NCBI GenBank assembly: GCA_021775095.1
Contig: JAJFII010000032.1
Location: forward strand, 1 to 64,000
Length of the DNA stretch: 64,000 bases
Direction of reading: 5' to 3'
Source: Rhodospirillales bacterium
Lineage (GTDB): Bacteria; Pseudomonadota; Alphaproteobacteria; Rhodospirillales; Casp-alpha2
A program made the translations under genes and the position numbers. Shown here piece after piece: positions 63,540 to 64,000 of this stretch. Numbering within the stretch: position 1 is the first letter of the stretch; the number at the start of each line of letters is the position of its first letter. Below the pieces are notes generated by a model. The model saw nothing but the letters and a program-made list of their open reading frames with translations. It had not been told where the DNA came from and searched no databases.

Positions 63540-63980
63540 ATGCGTTACACCGTGGCTCTGGTGGTCTGTTTGATGGCCTCGCCGGCCCATGCCGATATTG
63601 CCGGGCTGGCTGTGGTCGGCGATGACGCAACATTGCGTGTCGGGCAAACCGTCATTCACCTGCAGGGCATCAAACTGCCGGACCCGGGCCAGCGCTGCCG
63701 GGATACACAGGGGCAGATTTTTGCCTGCGGTAAACAGGCCGTGTCCTGGATGCAGGTTCATCTGGGTGGCCAACAGATCCTCTGTCTGGGGCAAAAGACG
63801 GGTCGTGACGGTCGGCTGCGGGCGACTTGTTTTAAAGCGGCGTTAAACCTCAATGGGGCCATGGTCAGCGCCGGATGGGCGACCGCTCATGGACGTGCAT
63901 CGGATCGTTATGATGGTTTGCAGCGCGCGGCCGAGGCGGCGCGGCGCGGATTGCACCGGGGGACATTAATAAATCCCTGA
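63540..63980 (+). CDS. Secreted thermonuclease-like protein, catalytic residues changed
   Basis: 146 aa from the ATG at 63540, with a signal peptide (M-R-Y-T-V-A-L-V-V-C-L, cleavage near AHA-DI). The fold pattern D-D-A-T-L-R-V-G, I-x-L-x-G-I and the late G-R-D-G-R-L-R-A-T-C and G-W-A motifs match SNase-like proteins. The usual R-L-x-G-I-D-A-P-E is here I-H-L-Q-G-I-K-L-P-D, so the catalytic Arg and Glu seem lost. A non-enzymatic, cysteine-containing envelope protein is likely. Confidence 0.72.
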   Translation: MRYTVALVVCLMASPAHADIAGLAVVGDDATLRVGQTVIHLQGIKLPDPGQRCRDTQGQIFACGKQAVSWMQVHLGGQQILCLGQKTGRDGRLRATCFKAALNLNGAMVSAGWATAHGRASDRYDGLQRAAEAARRGLHRGTLINP

Positions 63981-64000
63981 GGTTGCAGTTGCACTGCCGC

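Overview
The window looks like a chromosomal piece of an alphaproteobacterium, probably free-living and with broad catabolic capacity. Evidence: moderately GC-rich coding DNA, dense operons with 4-bp ATGA overlaps, all three families of binding-protein-dependent transporter (TTT, ABC, TRAP), a complete Hut pathway, and an alphaproteobacterial-type LexA box (GTTC-N7-GTTC). I saw no rRNA, tRNA, insertion sequence, integrase or CRISPR array.

Layout. 1-7236: a glycoside-hydrolase-like protein (cut by the window edge), a type I sulfatase, a complete tripartite tricarboxylate transporter (TctC-TctB-TctA) and a two-subunit UxaA-family dehydratase or lyase, which together look like uptake and breakdown of a sulfated sugar or acid. 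7408-9065: an AT-richer island with a DUF5131 three-Cys protein and its partner TcmP, under a perfect LexA box. 9325-10755: a second sulfatase. 10796-18301: histidine utilisation, with hutF-hutC diverging from hutI-hutH-hutG-hutU across a region holding two HutC-like operators. 18318-24194 (minus): an RbsA/B/C-like ABC transporter, a third sulfatase and a 2-hydroxyacid dehydrogenase. 24735-30100: a chemoreceptor with three tandem CHASE3 domains, a small unknown protein and a CHASE/PAS histidine kinase.

30358-39296 (minus) is the most coherent unit. It reads allantoate amidohydrolase, ureidoglycine-glyoxylate aminotransferase (PucG), a 59-residue FdrA-tail-like microprotein, AllG (DUF1116), FdrA/AllF, carbamate kinase, AllH (DUF2877) and a GGT-family Ntn-hydrolase resembling oxamate amidohydrolase (HpxW). 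In order these would convert allantoate to ureidoglycine, oxalurate, oxamate plus carbamoyl phosphate (giving ATP), and finally oxalate.

39711-45465 holds a methyltransferase that seems to start at AUU, a small basic protein, an SDR/fructuronate-reductase-like/acid-sugar-dehydratase operon, and a membrane adenylate cyclase that seems to start at CUG. 45568-51654 (minus) is a DadA-like oxidase, a TRAP transporter, an MLE-type enolase-superfamily enzyme and a TauE/SafE exporter. 51839-58959 has LysR and GntR regulators around an acetolactate-synthase-like enzyme, an Asp/Glu racemase-family protein, an amidohydrolase, a 3-hydroxyisobutyrate-dehydrogenase-like enzyme and an esterase, a pathway of unknown substrate. 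The right end carries a YCII protein, threonine aldolase, a Gate-domain membrane protein, a YchJ protein, a divergent DHDPS-family enzyme and a degenerate SNase-like protein.

All calls rest on reading motifs and gene context; no database search was run.
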